Counted from the first letter of the stretch, positions 9,144 through 18,218 are shown. The stretch is 64,000 nucleotides of DNA from CAYJBH01 sp964369965 (GCA_964369965.1 CAYJGF010000001.1:1-64000); one strand, 5' to 3'. Notes: generated by a model not told the origin, from the sequence alone. A program made the numbers and translations.

Positions 9144-10046
9144 TTATTGACCTTTCACATCCTCCGATATCGCCTTGAGCGAACCGACGAGACCGGCTAA
9201 GTCCTGTATCTCACTCGGGATTATAAGTTTGGTGGACTGGCCGTTAGCCACCTTTTCCAACGCTTCGAGGCTTTTAAGTTTTAATACATTGGTGTTTGGT
9301 GCGGCATCGTTTAACATTTTCAGGCTGTCTGCAAGTGCCCTTTGCACGGTGAGGATAGCCTCCGCCTCGCCTGCCGCCTCACGAATTTTTTGCTCTTTAA
9401 CGGCGTCAGCGCGAAGAATAGCACTCTCCTTTTCACCCTCAGCGACAAGGATTTGAGAGCGTTTTTCACCCTCGGCGCGCAGTAAGGTCTCCCGGCGTTG
9501 ACGCTCCGCTTTCATCTGCTTTTCCATAGCATCCTGAATTTCGGCAGGGGGCATAATATTTTTAAGCTCGACACGGTTGACTTTGATACCCCATTTGTCG
9601 GTCGCCTCGTCCAGCACGGTGGTAATCTTGGTGTTGATAACGTCGCGACTTGCAAGGGTGGAGTCCAGCTCCATGTCACCGATTATATTGCGCAGATTGG
9701 TGGCGGTGAGGTTTTCTATAGCCATGATGGGTCGATCAATTTCGTAGGTGTATAGTTTCGGGTCGGTGACCTGAAAGAACACGACGGAGTCAATCTGCAT
9801 GGTGACGTTATCACGGGTGATGACCGGTTGTGGTTTGAAGTCGATGACCTGCTCCTTTAAAAGCACCCTTTTTGCAACCCTGTCCAAAAATGGGATTTTA
9901 AGGTGCAACCCTGCCTCCCATGTGCAGCGATAAACGCCGAGACGCTCCACAATATAGGCATTAGCCTGCGGAACGATAATAATATTAGCCGCCGCAATGA
10001 TAAGCAGTATAAAGAAAAATACAATTAAAGCAATAAGTTGTGGCAT
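9144..10046 (-). CDS. SPFH/Band 7 (stomatin-like) membrane protein
   Basis: A 300-residue SPFH protein of the stomatin/QmcA branch, which forms large membrane-anchored rings and organises membrane microdomains. It has an N-terminal membrane segment (LIALIVFFFILLIIAAAN), the Band 7 domain (about 25-190; VERLGVYRCTWEAGLHLKIP), then a charged Glu/Arg/Ala coiled-coil (AEGEKRSQILVAEGEKESAI) and a short C-terminus. I start it at the ATG at 10046, preceded by AAAGGA; the upstream in-frame TTG at 10061 is part of the ribosome-site region. An NfeD-type gene lies about 200 bp upstream on the same strand; SPFH and NfeD proteins are a known pair. Confidence 0.93.
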   Translation of the reverse strand: MPQLIALIVFFFILLIIAAANIIIVPQANAYIVERLGVYRCTWEAGLHLKIPFLDRVAKRVLLKEQVIDFKPQPVITRDNVTMQIDSVVFFQVTDPKLYTYEIDRPIMAIENLTATNLRNIIGDMELDSTLASRDVINTKITTVLDEATDKWGIKVNRVELKNIMPPAEIQDAMEKQMKAERQRRETLLRAEGEKRSQILVAEGEKESAILRADAVKEQKIREAAGEAEAILTVQRALADSLKMLNDAAPNTNVLKLKSLEALEKVANGQSTKLIIPSEIQDLAGLVGSLKAISEDVKGQ

Positions 10047-10094
10047 AGTAATTCCTTTCAAAATGAGGTTTTTTTATTGATGTACCGGTTTGAA

Positions 10095-10259
10095 GTGAAT
10101 AGTTAATAATGAATAGTGAATAGTTAAGGAAACGACTTCGCCTTTTTTTATTTTTTAACCATCACCGACAGAGGGTGCCGTGACATTGCCCGGACGAACT
10201 TTGTAAATTCATCGCCGCAGGCTATACCACAACTCTTCACTATTAACTCTTAACTATAA
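10095..10259. repeat. Dispersed intergenic repeat, minus-oriented copy
   Basis: The stretch is bounded by short inverted runs of the type TGAATAGTTAATAATGAATAG and CTATTAACTCTTAACTATAA. On the minus strand it contains GTGAAGAGTTGTGGTATAGC then CGGCGATGAATTTA and CGTCCG. The same order of words (GTGAAGAGTTGTGGTATCGC, GGCGATGATTTA, CGTCCG) occurs at 23511-23575 on the plus strand. It reaches into the last codons and the stop of the NfeD gene. There is no coding capacity. Confidence 0.65.
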
Positions 10260-10671
10260 CAGTCGCCCCCTCAATCCGCTCGACGATACACACCTCGTCC
10301 ACCGCGAACTCTTTATCGGATGTGGCGGACCAGCTTTGACCGTCTACATATACTCTACCCTTTTTATTCTCTTTTATCGGCTCGGTCACCACCGCTTTGC
10401 GACCTATTAGTCGGTCGGTGTTGGTCGGAGGGGCGTTTTTCCTGTTGGGCATGTATTTTTTGGCGAGTGGTCTTGTGATGATTAGCATTAAAAGGCTGAC
10501 AATTAAAAACACAACAACCTGAATTAAATACTGCTCAGGAAATATAAGCGAGGTTAAAAATGCCACCGCCGCACCTATCGCAAACCAGATGCTGACCAGA
10601 GCCGCAGTAAATGCCTCAAACCCGAAAAGCAACAACGTAAATATTAGCCAAATTATAGAACTCACCGGCAT
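10243..10671 (-). CDS. NfeD-family membrane protein
   Basis: A 142-residue NfeD protein: three hydrophobic segments (about 5-25, 28-48, 50-68) followed by a soluble OB-fold domain with the characteristic LIGRKAVVTEPI and GRVYVDGQSWSATS. NfeD proteins work with SPFH partners such as the one encoded downstream. The start ATG sits four bases after an AAGGAGG site. The last codons (VIVKS and stop) lie in the sequence of a dispersed repeat, so the C-terminal end may have been set by repeat insertion. The upstream GH13 gene is 17 bp away and probably in the same transcript. Confidence 0.9.
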   Translation of the reverse strand: MPVSSIIWLIFTLLLFGFEAFTAALVSIWFAIGAAVAFLTSLIFPEQYLIQVVVFLIVSLLMLIITRPLAKKYMPNRKNAPPTNTDRLIGRKAVVTEPIKENKKGRVYVDGQSWSATSDKEFAVDEVCIVERIEGATVIVKS

Positions 10672-10688
10672 ATATCCTCCTTTATACT

Positions 10689-12497
10689 TTATACAACAAT
10701 ATAATCGTACCCTTTTATGTCGTAGGTTTTGCCTTTGTATGAAAAGTCTTTGAGCTTGGACGAGCGGTTTATCATTATGACCACCTCATTCTTGCCCTCA
10801 TATCGGCGATAGACCACAAACCCGAGCGAGGCATGCAAAACCTCTAAACCGCCAAAACGAAAAACCTTGTTATCTTTTCGCAGTTTTGAGAGGTATGTTA
10901 TCTCATCTCGTAGGGTGTTATCACTCGCGACCCAGTCATAATAACCACGGTTGAACGGGTCTTTATAGCCCTGCATATAGACCTCATCGCCATAGTAGAC
11001 ACTCGGCACGCCGGGCAGTGTGAACAACATCGCATAAGCGAGCCGTATCAACCGTTTGCCAAAAGCGAGCCGCTCACCGGTTATCACCCGACCACTCTGC
11101 CAGTATCGGTCATGGTCCGCCAACGGGTCGCCTGCAATCTCGGTCAAGGCGCGCACCGTGTCATGGTTGGATAAAAAGTTCATCGCCGACGCCATCGCCT
11201 TATTCGGATAGTTTTCCACAATCTGCATCACTCTATCCATCGGACCTTGCGCCTCACCACTCTTGATAAACTCTATCACCGCCTCTTTAAAAGGGTAGTT
11301 CATCACACTGTCGAGATGGTCGCCGTGTAGGTATCGACGGCGATATTCATAGCTCACCTTGGTGGTCGCATCCTCCCACACCTCGCCTAAAAGATAACAG
11401 TCTTTGCCGTGGGATTTGACCGCTTTGCGTATGTCGGCTATAAAGTCGTCCGGCAACTCGTCCGCCACATCGAGGCGAAAACCGGCGGCGCCGAGCGAGA
11501 GCCAATGGTCGATAACGCCACCTTTACCGCAGATAAAGTCGCGGTAGTAGGGGTTGGATTCGTTGACCTCCGGCAGGGTGGAAAAACCCCACCAACAACG
11601 ATATCCAAAGGGATAGTCGGGGTGAAAAATATACCAACTGCGATAGGGACTGGCTATGCTGTGATAGGCGCCACCCTGTCCATATCGAGCATTTTTGTCA
11701 AAATAGATGCTATCATCGCCGGTGTGGCTAAACACGGCGTCAAGAATGATATGTATGCCGTGACGTTTTGCGTCGGCGCACAGTTCGCTAAACTCCTCAT
11801 TTGTGCCGAGCATCGGGTCGGCGGTCATGTAGTCGGCGGTGTTGTAACGGTGGTTGGAGTGCGCCTCAAATATTGGGTTGAGATATATGCAGGTCACGCC
11901 GAGGCTTTCAAGATAAGGGAGTTTTTGCCGTATCCCCTCAAAATCGCCGCCAAAATAATCCTGATTGAGGTGCCCCTCCGGTATTTCATTCGCCCAAAAA
12001 TACGGCTCACCGTCCTTGTTCGGGCGGATAATTCGGTCGGGGAATGGCATCTCCTTGTCCGGCACCGCATCATAAAACCTGTCGGGGAAAATTTGATACA
12101 TCGTGCCGCCCACCAGCCAATCCGGCACATCATACTGCTTTTGATGGACGAAGAGTTTGAACCACTCGCCATCGCCTTGCGAGATATATCCGTTGCCAAA
12201 CTTGGTGCGATATATCTTCTGCCAATCTTTATACAGGTCAAACCAATAAAAATGCAACCCGACCTTGCCTGCCTTGACCTCGACGGTGAATAGCACTCGT
12301 TCGTTTTTCTCGTCCGAGCGTTTCATCTTGTATTCTTTGGGATCCTCGCCATCAAAAGCGAGGTACAGACGAGGGCACTCTATGCCCATCTCGGGCGGAA
12401 TGTGCAGAGTGAATTTAACCTTTGTGCCAACCGATACCGCACCGAAAGGTTTTTTGTACTCTACGCTTGTGCTGCAATAGATAGGATAATCCATCAT
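10689..12497 (-). CDS. GH13 alpha-amylase family enzyme (neopullulanase/cyclomaltodextrinase-like)
   Basis: A 602-residue glycoside hydrolase family 13 enzyme acting on alpha-glucans. An N-terminal beta domain (about 1-125) of the neopullulanase type precedes the barrel, which starts at VGGTMYQIFPDRFYD. The conserved regions are visible: HIILDAVFSHTG (region I), AAGFRLDVADE with the nucleophile Asp, LLGEVWED with the acid/base Glu, and MNFLSNHDT with the third carboxylate. A C-terminal beta domain follows. No signal peptide is seen, so it is intracellular. It precedes glycogen phosphorylase in the gap-linked minus-strand order (glgP first, 22 bp), so maltodextrin or glycogen breakdown is its likely job. 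The exact specificity is open. Confidence 0.93.
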   Translation of the reverse strand: MMDYPIYCSTSVEYKKPFGAVSVGTKVKFTLHIPPEMGIECPRLYLAFDGEDPKEYKMKRSDEKNERVLFTVEVKAGKVGLHFYWFDLYKDWQKIYRTKFGNGYISQGDGEWFKLFVHQKQYDVPDWLVGGTMYQIFPDRFYDAVPDKEMPFPDRIIRPNKDGEPYFWANEIPEGHLNQDYFGGDFEGIRQKLPYLESLGVTCIYLNPIFEAHSNHRYNTADYMTADPMLGTNEEFSELCADAKRHGIHIILDAVFSHTGDDSIYFDKNARYGQGGAYHSIASPYRSWYIFHPDYPFGYRCWWGFSTLPEVNESNPYYRDFICGKGGVIDHWLSLGAAGFRLDVADELPDDFIADIRKAVKSHGKDCYLLGEVWEDATTKVSYEYRRRYLHGDHLDSVMNYPFKEAVIEFIKSGEAQGPMDRVMQIVENYPNKAMASAMNFLSNHDTVRALTEIAGDPLADHDRYWQSGRVITGERLAFGKRLIRLAYAMLFTLPGVPSVYYGDEVYMQGYKDPFNRGYYDWVASDNTLRDEITYLSKLRKDNKVFRFGGLEVLHASLGFVVYRRYEGKNEVVIMINRSSKLKDFSYKGKTYDIKGYDYIVV

Positions 12498-12519
12498 ATG
12501 GTTCTCCTTTAAATAATTA

Positions 12520-14937
12520 TCATTTTCCCACCGGTTTCATGTCCCATATATCCCTTGCATAGTCTAAAACCGAGCGGTCGGCGGAAAATATGCCGGCGTT
12601 TGCTATGTTCATCAAGCTCATCTTATTAAATCGATTTTTATCGCTATATATTTCGCTGACGAGGTTTTGTGCCCTGCGATAGTCCACAAAGTCCGCCATG
12701 ACCATATAGCTGTCATGGTGACGCAGATTGCCGACAATGTCCTCAAAAGAGTTGCCGTTTATCCCATGTTCGATGAATTTAAGCACCTCGGTGGCGATAG
12801 GGTCGGCATCGATATAAGGTGCAGGATGATAGCCGGAGCGTGCCAGCTGACCCACCTCGTGTGTCAACATGCCAAATCCGACAAAATTGTCCTGACCGAC
12901 TGCCTCGGCAATCTCGACATTTGCGCCATCGAGGGTGCCCAGAGTCACCGCGCCGGACAACATAAATTTCATGTTGCCGGTGCCGGAGGCCTCGGTGCCG
13001 GCGAGGGAAATCTGCTCACTTATCTCGGAGGCGGGCATCAGACGCTCACTGGTGGTGACGTTATAATCCTCTAAATAGACGATACGAATTAAATCCTTGA
13101 TAACCGGATCGTTTTTAAGCATTTCGCCGATATTGACTATCAGACGAATTATCTGCTTTGCAAGATAGTATCCCGGCGCCGCCTTTGCACCGAAGATATA
13201 TGTTCTCGGTACAAAATTCTTTGCCTTTATCCTGCCGTTTTTAAGGTCGAGATACTGGGCTAAGATATTGATTGCGTTGAGATGTTGGCGTTTATACTCA
13301 TGCAATCGCTTGACCTGACAATCGAAGATGGAGTGTGGGTCGACAACGATTTCATAGCGGTCGGCAATATGCTTTGCAAAGAGTATCTTGTTTTCAAGTT
13401 TAACCTCACCGAGACGATTTAGCACCGATTTATCGTCACAAAAACGCTCAAATTTTTTCAGTTCGGCGGCATTGTGGGTGAACTCACCGCCGATGGTATC
13501 GTGCAGAAGACCGGTAAGCCCCTCGTTACTCTGGAGCAACCAGCGACGATAGGCAATGCCGTTGGTCACATTTTTAAACTTTTTCGGAAATAGCTGATAG
13601 TAATCTCTAAAAACGCTCTCCTTAATAATGTCGGAGTGAAGTTTTGAAACACCGTTGATGGAGTGAGCGACAAAACAACAGATGTTCGCCATGCGTATCT
13701 CGCCGTTGTTGATAAGTGACATACCCTCCATCTTGCCGTAGTCATTAGGGAATTTCTCGCCAATGACAAGACGGGCACGGCGGTCCATCTCACAGATAAT
13801 CTGATAAATTCTCGGGAGTGTTTTGCGGAACATATCCTCGTTCCACCGCTCAAGTGCCTCACTCATGACGGTATGGTTTGTGTAGGCAAAGGTGCGCTCA
13901 CACAGCGAGAACGCCGACTCCCAGTTAAAACCGCAGTCGTCCAGGAGCAGACGCATAAGCTCCGGTATGGCGAGGGTCGGATGGGTGTCGTTAATATGAA
14001 TAGCGACCTTGTCCGGCAGGTTGTCTATTGAGCCGTACTGTTCGAGGTGACGACCCATAATGTCGGCTACCGACGCGGCGGACAGGAAATACTGCTGTTG
14101 CAAACGCAGTATCTTGCCCTCGATGTGATTGTCGTTCGGGTATAGTACCTTGGAGATAAGCTCGGCGGTATGATTTTGTTGCAGAACGCTTGAATAGTTG
14201 CCACTGTTAAAGCTGTCCATGTCAAAGTTCGGAGATTTTGCCGCCCAAAGGCGCAGTTGGCTAACACCGTCCCCCTCGAAACCGCTGACGTACATATCGG
14301 ACGGCACGGCGAGCACGGGGGTGTAATTATTGTGTTTAACCTCGTGATAACTGCCGTCCCATTCCTCGTGAACCTCCCCACCAAAGCGGATTTCCTTTGC
14401 CTGTTCGGGGTGGGATTTAAGCCACACTGTGCCACCGGGCAACCAGTTGTCGGTCTGTTCACGTTGCCAACCGTCCACAATCTTTTGTTTGAACATGCCG
14501 AACTCATAGAGGATAGAATAACCCGTCGCCGGCAAACACTCCATCGCAAGTGCGTCGAGATAACACGCCGCGAGTCGTCCAAGTCCACCGTTGCCAAGCC
14601 CCGCGTCCGGCTCCATATCATAAATATTCTCTATATCGACATCATATTTGTCCAAGACCTCTTTTGCCTGTTTATCGATACCGAGACTGAAAAGGCTGTT
14701 TTTTAAACTGCGCCCCATCAAAAACTCCATCGACAGGTAATAGACCTGCTTTTTATTCTCCCCATAGGTTTTGGAGATAAACTTTTTGTGTTTATCGCTC
14801 ATAATCTGACGGCTAAGACATGCAAAGGCGCGATATATAGTATCCTCCGAGGCGGTCTCGGGTGATTGAGAGTAGTTGCGGGTCAAGGTCTCGACAAACA
14901 TGTTATCTATCTGTTCTACCGTATATCTATCGGTCAC
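12520..14937 (-). CDS. glgP: Glycogen/maltodextrin phosphorylase
   Basis: An 805-residue GT35 phosphorylase that releases glucose-1-phosphate from alpha-1,4-glucan using pyridoxal phosphate. Length and motifs match the family: YYLSMEFLMGRSLKNSL, EPDAGLGNGGLGRLAACYLD, HINDTHPTLAIPELMR, RRWLLQSN, and the PLP-lysine region EASGTGNMKFMLSGAVTLGT (Lys in NMKF). It is the first gene of a minus-strand run glgP, GH13, nfeD, SPFH. The GH13 enzyme 22 bp downstream probably supplies or trims substrates. Confidence 0.97.
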   Translation of the reverse strand: MTDRYTVEQIDNMFVETLTRNYSQSPETASEDTIYRAFACLSRQIMSDKHKKFISKTYGENKKQVYYLSMEFLMGRSLKNSLFSLGIDKQAKEVLDKYDVDIENIYDMEPDAGLGNGGLGRLAACYLDALAMECLPATGYSILYEFGMFKQKIVDGWQREQTDNWLPGGTVWLKSHPEQAKEIRFGGEVHEEWDGSYHEVKHNNYTPVLAVPSDMYVSGFEGDGVSQLRLWAAKSPNFDMDSFNSGNYSSVLQQNHTAELISKVLYPNDNHIEGKILRLQQQYFLSAASVADIMGRHLEQYGSIDNLPDKVAIHINDTHPTLAIPELMRLLLDDCGFNWESAFSLCERTFAYTNHTVMSEALERWNEDMFRKTLPRIYQIICEMDRRARLVIGEKFPNDYGKMEGMSLINNGEIRMANICCFVAHSINGVSKLHSDIIKESVFRDYYQLFPKKFKNVTNGIAYRRWLLQSNEGLTGLLHDTIGGEFTHNAAELKKFERFCDDKSVLNRLGEVKLENKILFAKHIADRYEIVVDPHSIFDCQVKRLHEYKRQHLNAINILAQYLDLKNGRIKAKNFVPRTYIFGAKAAPGYYLAKQIIRLIVNIGEMLKNDPVIKDLIRIVYLEDYNVTTSERLMPASEISEQISLAGTEASGTGNMKFMLSGAVTLGTLDGANVEIAEAVGQDNFVGFGMLTHEVGQLARSGYHPAPYIDADPIATEVLKFIEHGINGNSFEDIVGNLRHHDSYMVMADFVDYRRAQNLVSEIYSDKNRFNKMSLMNIANAGIFSADRSVLDYARDIWDMKPVGK

Positions 14938-15084
14938 TGTATACCTCTTTTCTTAATAATTAATCTGTATAGTCTTTATTCTCATTATATATAATTAAAT
15001 CTAAGAATACAATAGAGATTTCGTTTTTCGTCATTTTTACATGTGTTTTTTTCTGTCGAGGTGTAACTCTCCTAAATTTAACCC

Positions 15085-15113
15085 TTGAATATATTTGCAA
15101 TATGCGGTATACT
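15085..15113 (+). promoter_or_regulatory. SigA-type promoter of the soluble histidine kinase gene
   Basis: TTGAAT, a 17-base spacer and TATACT. Transcription would begin near 15120. This excludes the ATG at 15102, which lies in the spacer, as the translation start of the downstream gene. Confidence 0.65.
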
Positions 15114-15134
15114 ATTGTTGTACCAATCAGTGCA

Positions 15135-16220
15135 ATGAGGTCTTTTTTGTATATCAAACTGGCTGATTTAAAGCAATTTTATGAGTTGATGGACATCCCT
15201 ACCGTTATAACCGACACCCGTTTTGAGGTTATATGGAACAACAGTTGTGCCGAAGAGGAGCCACTTTTGCAAACCGGGAACATCCGCAGCTGTATAGTGT
15301 CCACAACAGGTGCCGATCGTCTTTTGCGGGACGGTCAATCGGTCGTGCTCTCACGATTGAAATCCACCTCCCACTCGATAACTTTAAACGCCACGCCTGT
15401 CGGGGGATATGTTGTCATTCAAAAGAGTAATTCCCCCTCCTCAGCGTCGGAGCTGTCGGAAATTCTTGAAAATATAAATCGCTCGATCAGTGACACCATA
15501 TCACTTTTGCCTGCCGCACTTCAGTATACCGACGGCGATCTCCTTGCGGTAAGTACTATTGATAGGATTAATCACAACTGCCTTAATGTTATGCGAACGA
15601 CACAAAATCTTTCGGTATTTACAAAGCTTGTAAACATGCAAGGGCTAAAAAATGAGAAGATTTGCATCTCTGCCCTGCTCGCCACCATTACCGAGAGTTG
15701 CAATATTGTTAGCGAGAACAGTCCGCAAAGCGTCCCTATCCGCTATAAAGAGCCAAGCGAGCCACTGTATATCAACTGCGATGCGGAGTGTTTGCTTGTT
15801 GCGCTGTTAAATATAATTTACAACAGCATGATATATACTCAGGATGAAAATGAAATTCATCTGATATGTACAAAAATAGGGCAACGTTTATCCATAATTG
15901 TGAGCGACAGCGGTCTTGGCATTAAACCGGAATTATTGAGCAAGGTATCAAACCCGTTTTATTCAGCCCACCCCTGTTATGCCGACGAGGAGCGGCCCGG
16001 CGTCGGCCTCGGTCTCGGCATAGTGAAAGAGCTTGTCGGACTTTACGGCGGTACATTTAATATAGAAAGCAGGATTTTTGAGGGGACGAAGATATTGCTC
16101 TCTTTCCCTATCGTTCAAGCGCCCATGGAGCTTAAACAACCGCGAATTAACTTTAAATCACTTGTGCTAAACAAGACGTCTGCACTTTATATTCAGTTAT
16201 TCAATATATGTGAACAATAA
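15135..16220 (+). CDS. Soluble sensor histidine kinase with PAS-like N-terminus
   Basis: A kinase of about 361 residues without membrane segments. A PAS-like sensing region (about 15-105: LKQFYELMDIPTVITDTRFE) is followed by a dimerisation helix with a possible phospho-accepting His in DRINHNCLNVM and a complete HATPase domain (LLVALLNIIYNSMIY as N box, VSDSGLGI, GVGLGLGIVKELVGLYGG). The promoter at 15085-15113 puts transcription near 15120, so I use the ATG at 15135; no Shine-Dalgarno site is visible there, and ATG 15189 is an alternative. The H box is not a standard SHE, so autophosphorylation is likely but not certain. No response regulator lies beside it; an ECF sigma gene follows after a terminator. 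Confidence 0.8.
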   Translation: MRSFLYIKLADLKQFYELMDIPTVITDTRFEVIWNNSCAEEEPLLQTGNIRSCIVSTTGADRLLRDGQSVVLSRLKSTSHSITLNATPVGGYVVIQKSNSPSSASELSEILENINRSISDTISLLPAALQYTDGDLLAVSTIDRINHNCLNVMRTTQNLSVFTKLVNMQGLKNEKICISALLATITESCNIVSENSPQSVPIRYKEPSEPLYINCDAECLLVALLNIIYNSMIYTQDENEIHLICTKIGQRLSIIVSDSGLGIKPELLSKVSNPFYSAHPCYADEERPGVGLGLGIVKELVGLYGGTFNIESRIFEGTKILLSFPIVQAPMELKQPRINFKSLVLNKTSALYIQLFNICEQ

Positions 16221-16225
16221 CAAAC

Positions 16226-16258
16226 AAAAAAGCCGCCAATATTTCGGCGACTTTTTTT
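16226..16258 (+). terminator. Intrinsic terminator of the soluble kinase gene
   Basis: AGCCGCC and GGCGACT pair (one mismatch) around an eight-base loop and are followed by seven Ts. It lies a few bases after the kinase stop codon and separates it from the sigma-factor gene. Confidence 0.8.
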
Positions 16259-16341
16259 GTAGTGATAAACCTTTATTATTCTACTATAACGCCTTTATTC
16301 TGTCAACCGATTTTCGACAAAAAAATCATTTTGAAATTATT

Positions 16342-16370
16342 TGTAACTTTTTTGCAATAAAATCCGGTGC
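16342..16370 (+). promoter_or_regulatory. Candidate ECF-type promoter ahead of the sigma/anti-sigma operon
   Basis: TGTAAC followed by a T-run and, 17 bases after AAC, CGGTGC. It resembles ECF promoters with an AAC-containing -35 and a CGT-like -10 element. If correct, the sigma factor autoregulates its operon. The -10 match is imperfect. Confidence 0.35.
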
Positions 16371-16423
16371 TCGTGCATTGTATAGGTGAAAGAGCAAGAT
16401 CAATCTTAAGGGAATTAGTTAAT

Positions 16424-16981
16424 ATGTCGCAGAGCAAGCAAGAGGTCTCGGTCAATACCGGGCAGGACAACGGTCTGTTGGAGGGATGTATCACAGCGAT
16501 AGCGCAGGGTGACCGGTCGGCGCTGGAGCTGTTTTATAACCGAACCAAAAGTGCCGTGTATGCATACTCACTGTCCGTTTTAAAGAATAAGCAGGATGCA
16601 GAGGACGTCATGCAGGACTGTTTTATCACCGTGTACAAATCTTCCCACACCTACAAAAAACAGGGCAAACCGATGGCGTGGGTTATGACCATCGCAAAAA
16701 ACCTATGTTTAATGCGGTTGAGACAGCGCAAAAAAACCGTCAATCCGGTTGAATTTATGGAGTATGTTGAATCGGTTGATGAACTTTCTTTTGAACAAAG
16801 GATACTTTTAAAGGAAAGTATGAACTCTCTTTCAAGCGAAGAACATCAAATTGTAATTTTACATACTGTGGCGGGGTTTAAACACCGAGAGATTGCGACA
16901 TTTCTCGACATCCCTCTCGCCACGGCTCTTTCAAAATACAATCGTGCTATTAAAAAACTAAAGAATATAGTAAACGGATAA
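16424..16981 (+). CDS. ECF-type RNA polymerase sigma factor
   Basis: A 185-residue sigma-70 family factor of ECF size. Region 2 is at about 30-95 (ALELFYNRTKSAVYAYSLSV, then NKQDAEDVMQDCFITVYK, the usual DAEDVxQDxF core) and region 4 at about 120-180 (EEHQIVILHTVAGFKHREIA, with a helix-turn-helix FLDIPLATALSKYNRAIKKL). I place the start at ATG 16424, ten bases after AAGGGA; an upstream in-frame ATG at 16367 lies too close to the candidate promoter and lacks a ribosome site. The next gene, 31 bp downstream, encodes the probable membrane anti-sigma factor, so this is a two-gene transmembrane signalling unit. Confidence 0.93.
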   Translation: MSQSKQEVSVNTGQDNGLLEGCITAIAQGDRSALELFYNRTKSAVYAYSLSVLKNKQDAEDVMQDCFITVYKSSHTYKKQGKPMAWVMTIAKNLCLMRLRQRKKTVNPVEFMEYVESVDELSFEQRILLKESMNSLSSEEHQIVILHTVAGFKHREIATFLDIPLATALSKYNRAIKKLKNIVNG

Positions 16982-17012
16982 CGCCCCAACATGTCAGAAA
17001 GGAAATTTGATT

Positions 17013-18218
17013 ATGAATAAAAATATAGAAAATGAGATCAAACAGGCATATGATAAAATAACTCCGGACGTGTTTGACGCTATCCTACTCGGCTCACAGG
17101 AGCAGAAAGGTAACGTGATCATCATGACACAGAATAATAATAAGAGATTTTTAGCCCCAATACTGGGACTCGCCGCCGCATGTTTAATTTTCCTTGTAGG
17201 TGCATATAGCTTTAATAACCTGATAGGCGTTTCGGTGGTGTCGCTTGACGTCAACCCCAGCATAGAACTGTCGGTCAATCGAAACGACAAGGTCATCTCG
17301 GCAAGCGCGCTCAACGCCGACGGGGTTGCGGTGCTCGGCGACATGGATATTGTCGGCAGTGATGCGGATCTTGCTATAAATGCACTGGTAGGCTCGATGG
17401 TTCGCCTCGGATATGTGAACGATCTGCAAAACTCCATCCTGCTCTCGGTCGAGGGGTCGAACGAACAGCAGTCGATAGAACTCAAAGATCACCTCGTCAA
17501 CGAGATAAACACATTGTTGAACCAGTCGGAAATAGTGGGCTCGGTATTGAGCCAGACGCTAAACGGTGCCAATTCCGACCTTGCACAGCGGTATGATATA
17601 ACCAACGGCAAGGCACAGGTCATCGATGAACTGCTCGCACAAAACCCGAGCTACGACCCCTCCGAGCTTGCTCAACTCTCCATAACCGAGCTTGGTCTTT
17701 TGTTGGATATCACGGAAAATATCGACACTCTCGGCACGGTAAGCGACAAAAATTATATAGGGGAGCAAAGCGCGCTGGACACTGCGTTAGCAAATGCAGG
17801 CGTGAGCGAATACACCGACCTTGATGTGGAGCTGGAGTTGGAAAACGGCGTGATGGTCTATGAGGTGGAATTTGACTCTCAAAATATGGAGTACAACTAT
17901 CTTATTGACGCCGTCACAGGCACGGTGTTGCACTCGGCATCGATAGGGGAGGATGTGGACGATCTTGATGAAGTCGAAGATATAGACGACCTCGACGATG
18001 TCCTCGATGATGTTATTGACGACCTTGACGATATTAACGACAATGACGAAATAGACGACTTCGATGACGTTGTCGATGATATAATAGATGATTTTGATGA
18101 TATTATTGACGATGACCATGATGACCATGACGATGATGACGATCTCGACGACGATGATGATTATGATGATATCGACGACGATGACGACGACGATGACGAC
18201 GATAGAGATGACGATTAA
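17013..18218 (+). CDS. RsgI-like transmembrane anti-sigma factor with poly-Asp tail
   Basis: A 401-residue single-pass protein. A short cytoplasmic N-terminus (about 1-45, with ITPDVFDAILLG) would bind the sigma factor. A membrane helix (about 46-68) is followed by VVSLDVNPSIELSVNRNDKV, the signature of the RsgI periplasmic domain. In RsgI proteins the Asn-Pro bond in this motif is cleaved autoproteolytically; here it is Asn81-Pro82. A PepSY-like segment lies near 270-310 (VYEVEFDSQNMEYNYLIDAV). From about residue 312 to the end the protein is some two-thirds Asp with spaced Ile, Leu, Val and Phe. I start at ATG 17013 behind GAAAGGA. Its stop overlaps that of the convergent MATE gene. The anti-sigma role is inferred from position and the family domain. 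Confidence 0.85.
   Translation: MNKNIENEIKQAYDKITPDVFDAILLGSQEQKGNVIIMTQNNNKRFLAPILGLAAACLIFLVGAYSFNNLIGVSVVSLDVNPSIELSVNRNDKVISASALNADGVAVLGDMDIVGSDADLAINALVGSMVRLGYVNDLQNSILLSVEGSNEQQSIELKDHLVNEINTLLNQSEIVGSVLSQTLNGANSDLAQRYDITNGKAQVIDELLAQNPSYDPSELAQLSITELGLLLDITENIDTLGTVSDKNYIGEQSALDTALANAGVSEYTDLDVELELENGVMVYEVEFDSQNMEYNYLIDAVTGTVLHSASIGEDVDDLDEVEDIDDLDDVLDDVIDDLDDINDNDEIDDFDDVVDDIIDDFDDIIDDDHDDHDDDDDLDDDDDYDDIDDDDDDDDDDRDDD
17950..18213 (+). repeat. GAY-rich low-complexity stretch encoding the Asp-rich tail
   Basis: About 265 bp made almost only of GAY codons interrupted by single ATT/CTT/GTT-type codons. GAT and GAC are mixed rather than a pure trinucleotide run, which argues that selection keeps the protein acidic. 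The degree of repetition makes length changes by slippage likely. Confidence 0.8.

Noticed and set aside
15102..15134. ATG at 15102 as start of the soluble kinase
   Set aside because: It lies inside the spacer of the TTGAAT-17-TATACT promoter and would not be transcribed.
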